A DNA stretch of 8,023 bases from Chthoniobacter flavus. Its GTDB lineage: Bacteria; Verrucomicrobiota; Verrucomicrobiia; Chthoniobacterales; Terrimicrobiaceae. Location: assembly GCA_945863785.1 (NCBI GenBank), contig CAMBAQ010000084.1:1-8023 (forward strand), read 5' to 3'. The position numbers were made by a program, and so were the translations under genes. The notes beneath the pieces are model-generated. The model was not told where the DNA came from. It did not search any database and saw only the letters and a program-made list of their open reading frames with translations. This document shows positions 6,462-8,023 of the stretch, one piece after another (position 1 is the stretch's first letter; each line of letters begins with the position of its first letter).

Positions 6462-6640
6462 TCCAGTTGCGCGGATTTAGTAACTCCGCTCGCAGCCTAC
6501 ATCCCCGCTCCAGTTGGTAAGGATGGCGCGGCGCGCCTGATGTTTGGGACCCCAGCGGTGCAGCGTACCTACACTTTATGAATGATTTACCCATCTTCGC
6601 GCCTCCGCGCCTTCGCGGGAGATTCTCAACCCTGCTTCCA
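6462..6640. repeat. Probable dispersed intergenic repeat material
   Basis: The gap from 6458 to 6744 (287 bp) holds no credible gene. Inside it are a very GC-rich block with the palindrome GGCGCGCC (about 6523-6537) and, at 6595-6622, a run of near-repeats CTTCGCGCC, TCCGCGCC, TTCGCGGGA with a period of 8-9 bases. That run resembles the dispersed 'CTTCGCG..CTTCGCGG' repeats I know from intergenic spaces of several environmental bacterial groups. The minus-strand frame over it (PRRRGGAK...) is typical of spurious proteins predicted on such repeats. The family assignment comes from memory and copy number cannot be judged from one window. Confidence 0.4.
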
Positions 6641-6668
6641 CCAGAGTTGGTCAGAGGCGCCTTCGTAT

Positions 6669-6685
6669 CCCGAAAACGATTCGGG
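6669..6685. repeat. Short perfect inverted repeat upstream of the thioredoxin gene
   Basis: CCCGAA (6669-6674) and TTCGGG (6680-6685) pair perfectly around a 5-base loop AACGA. No T-run follows directly, so a terminator for the upstream gene is doubtful. It could be part of the 5' leader of the thioredoxin-pyrE transcript. A weaker CCTC/GAGG dyad lies at 6719-6730, just before the first possible start. Confidence 0.3.
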
Positions 6686-6744
6686 GCCATCCGGGCTTCG
6701 GTTTTCTCATTGAAATCCCCTCGAATGAGGTCATGCTCTCTTTT

Positions 6745-7173
6745 ATGAAACGCCTTTTACTCTGCCTCTTTCTTGCCACGATCAGCCTCCATGCCTCTGA
6801 TATCTGGGGTACCGACTACCCCGCCGCTCTCACGCAAGCCGCTTCGAGCAAAAAGCCGATCCTCCTCGAGTTCACGGGCTCCGACTGGTGCCCACCCTGC
6901 ATGAAACTCACCAAAACCGTTTTTGAGCAGCCTGTATTTGAGGATTTCGCGAAAGAAAATCTCGTCCTGGTGAAGCTCGACTTTCCGCAAGGCAAGGAAC
7001 AATCCGCCGAGCTCAAAGCCGCCAACGAAGCCCTTTCTCAAAAATATCAAGTCGAGGGATTTCCAACATTGATTCTCCTTGATAGCACCGGCAAAGAAGT
7101 CACTCGCATTGTCGGCTACCAACTCAGAACCCCTGAGGCCTTCCTCAAATGGGTGCAGGATAACCGTAAGTAA
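6745..7173 (+). CDS. Exported thioredoxin-like protein (CPPC active site)
   Basis: A 142-residue thiol-disulfide protein. It starts with a Sec-type signal peptide, MKRLLLCLFLATISLHA, probably cleaved after residue 17, so it should act in the periplasm. The mature part is a single thioredoxin fold: KKPILLEFTGSDWCPPCMKL with redox cysteines C49 and C52, a helix and LVLVKLDFP strand, then the cis-proline motif GFPT (P107) and the strand LILLDSTGKEVTRIVGY. The CPPC site and the SDWCPPC context match the Thioredoxin_7/DsbD-C-like group seen in many exported reductases; whether it reduces or oxidises its partners cannot be read from sequence. An in-frame ATG at 6733 (adding MLSF) is the alternative start. 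A GAGG sits only 2 bases from 6733 and 14 bases from 6745, a poor position for both, so I chose 6745 for the signal-peptide shape. pyrE follows after 23 bp, suggesting one transcript. Confidence 0.9.
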   Translation: MKRLLLCLFLATISLHASDIWGTDYPAALTQAASSKKPILLEFTGSDWCPPCMKLTKTVFEQPVFEDFAKENLVLVKLDFPQGKEQSAELKAANEALSQKYQVEGFPTLILLDSTGKEVTRIVGYQLRTPEAFLKWVQDNRK

Positions 7174-7196
7174 TTCGACCTCGGACGCACGGCACT

Positions 7197-7763
7197 ATGG
7201 ACAAGGTTCTCGAATACTTTCACAAAACCGGCGCCCTTCTTCACGGGCACTTTCTTCTTCGAAGCGGATTGCATAGCCGCGAGTTTTTCCAATGCGCCCT
7301 GCTGTTGCAGGATGCGGCAATCGCATCCGAGGTTTGCGGTCTTCTCGCCGATCAACTTCGCCCCTACCCCGCTGCCACCCTCGTTTCGCCCGCCGTCGGC
7401 GGCATCATCGTCGGACAGGAAGTGGCTCGTCACCTTGGTAAAAAACACATCTTTGTGGAGAAGGACGGCGACGGCGGTCTCGTCCTCCGCAGAGGATTTC
7501 AAATCCAGCCCGGCGAGCAATTTGTCGTTGCCGAAGATGTTGTGACCCGTGGCGGCCGAGTGCAAGAGACTATTCAGATCATCCGGGACCACGGCGGCAT
7601 CGTCCTCGCTGCAGGCAGCATTGTCGATCGCAGCGGCGGAAATTTACCGGATTTCGGATGTCCGTTTGTTTCTCTCGTGAAAATGAACGTCGAAACCTTC
7701 GCCCCGGACAACCTCCCGCCCGACCTCATCGGCTCGACCGCCATCAAGCCCGGCAGCAAGTAA
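7197..7763 (+). CDS. pyrE: Orotate phosphoribosyltransferase
   Basis: This cytoplasmic enzyme joins orotate to 5-phosphoribosyl-1-diphosphate to give orotidine 5'-phosphate, the fifth step of de novo pyrimidine synthesis. The 188 residues match the usual length of the compact PyrE type. The N-terminal hood shows GALLHGHFLLRSGLHSREFF (residues 12-31), the family's substrate-binding pattern. SPAVGGIIVGQEVAR follows at 64-78. The catalytic loop region includes FVEKDGDGGLVLRRGF (86-101). The PRPP-binding motif VVAEDVVTRGGRVQE (110-124) is complete, with E113-D114 in place of the common acidic pair and R118 where many homologues have T. The start at 7197 gives a normal N-terminus. No Shine-Dalgarno was seen. 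The UMP synthase partner pyrF is not in the window; pyrG at the far left acts later in the same pathway. Confidence 0.95.
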   Translation: MDKVLEYFHKTGALLHGHFLLRSGLHSREFFQCALLLQDAAIASEVCGLLADQLRPYPAATLVSPAVGGIIVGQEVARHLGKKHIFVEKDGDGGLVLRRGFQIQPGEQFVVAEDVVTRGGRVQETIQIIRDHGGIVLAAGSIVDRSGGNLPDFGCPFVSLVKMNVETFAPDNLPPDLIGSTAIKPGSK

Positions 7764-7813
7764 TAGGTCCACCTATAAGTGCTACAAAAGTTTTGCCGCC
7801 TTCGAGAGGAGGC
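7764..7813 (+). terminator. Possible terminator region after pyrE
   Basis: Directly after the stop codon, TAGGT (7764-7768) and ACCTA (7771-7775) form a 12-base dyad whose 2-base centre is too tight for an RNA hairpin. Further on, 7795-7801 pairs with 7807-7813 (stem of seven with one G-A mismatch, 5-base loop). No U-run follows, so an intrinsic terminator is weakly supported. Confidence 0.22.
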
Positions 7814-8023
7814 TCTTCCGCTCAATGCTTGGCGTCCCATTCTCCCATTTGCTAGGGATGGCCCGATGAGATGCCCAATACCATCTCACCCCCAACAAAT
7901 TGGTCGTCGGCGGGCCACCTGTACCATCCACCCTTCTAGCACTATCCTGGCAATCTTGCTAAACCTGTCCCGCTTTTTTGCCTGCCTATCCCGACACGTC
8001 AGGAGTTTCCCCGCCGATCGAGA
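7814..8023. other. Gene-free stretch at the right edge
   Basis: No coding frame with family-like content was found on either strand, and no tRNA or known RNA motif was recognised. The clearest structure is a perfect 7-bp inverted repeat, TGAGATG (7867-7873) with CATCTCA (7882-7888), around an 8-base loop. A smaller CCAA/TTGG dyad follows at about 7892-7903. The region may be a promoter region for a gene beyond the edge. Confidence 0.4.

Noticed and set aside
6462..6516. Direct repeat TCCAGTTG at 6462-6469 and 6509-6516 as mobile-element ends or att sites
   Set aside because: An 8-base match within a gap of this size is expected by chance, and no transposase or integrase gene is present.
6211..6690. 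A 159-codon minus-strand open frame over the end of the 5786 gene and the gap after it
   Set aside because: Its composition (PRRRGGAK and similar) is what non-coding GC-rich repeats give when translated, and half of it overlaps a better-supported gene.
7116..7592. A 158-codon minus-strand open frame over the thioredoxin-pyrE junction
   Set aside because: It is antisense to pyrE, whose PRPP motif and length are clear.
1..7763. pyrG and pyrE as one pyrimidine gene cluster
   Set aside because: They lie about 6.5 kb apart on opposite strands with unrelated genes between them, so the joint presence is probably chance.

Overview
This window reads as an ordinary, gene-dense stretch of chromosome from a Gram-negative bacterium, most likely a member of the Verrucomicrobiota. 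That assignment is inference. It rests on the long U32 protein, an MntR close to the Bacillus form, a family-typical PyrE, a small lipoprotein of a kind I associate with that phylum, moderately GC-rich codon use, and start codons that lack Shine-Dalgarno sequences. No phage, insertion sequence, CRISPR array, tRNA or rRNA gene was seen.

Layout: (1) Positions 1-698, minus strand: the N-terminal part of CTP synthase (pyrG), which runs off the left edge. (2) Positions 817-4211, plus strand: a probable three-gene operon of a manganese-type metalloregulator (mntR), a small uncharacterised lipoprotein and an 809-residue U32 protein resembling the 23S rRNA hydroxylase RlhA. (3) Positions 4223-5650, minus strand and convergent with the U32 gene: an NtrC-type sigma-54 response regulator. 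Only 11 bp separate the two stop codons, and a short perfect-loop hairpin spans both. (4) Positions 5786-6457, plus strand and divergent from the regulator: an unrecognised protein with a low-complexity acidic, proline-rich tail that contains a 39-nt tandem duplication. (5) Positions 6458-6744: non-coding sequence that looks like composite dispersed-repeat material. (6) Positions 6745-7763, plus strand: an exported thioredoxin-like protein, then orotate phosphoribosyltransferase (pyrE) 23 bp downstream. (7) Positions 7764-8023: no gene seen, a few short inverted repeats.

The genes do not form one obvious pathway. PyrG and PyrE both serve pyrimidine nucleotide synthesis but lie at opposite ends on opposite strands. 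The response regulator has no sensor kinase in view, and MntR has no manganese transporter next to it. I found no convincing new biological system. The points most worth a second look are the intergenic repeat block at about 6462-6640, a palindrome abutting the mntR start that resembles a DtxR-family operator, the absence of Shine-Dalgarno motifs at all eight genes, and the second four-cysteine set in the U32 protein.
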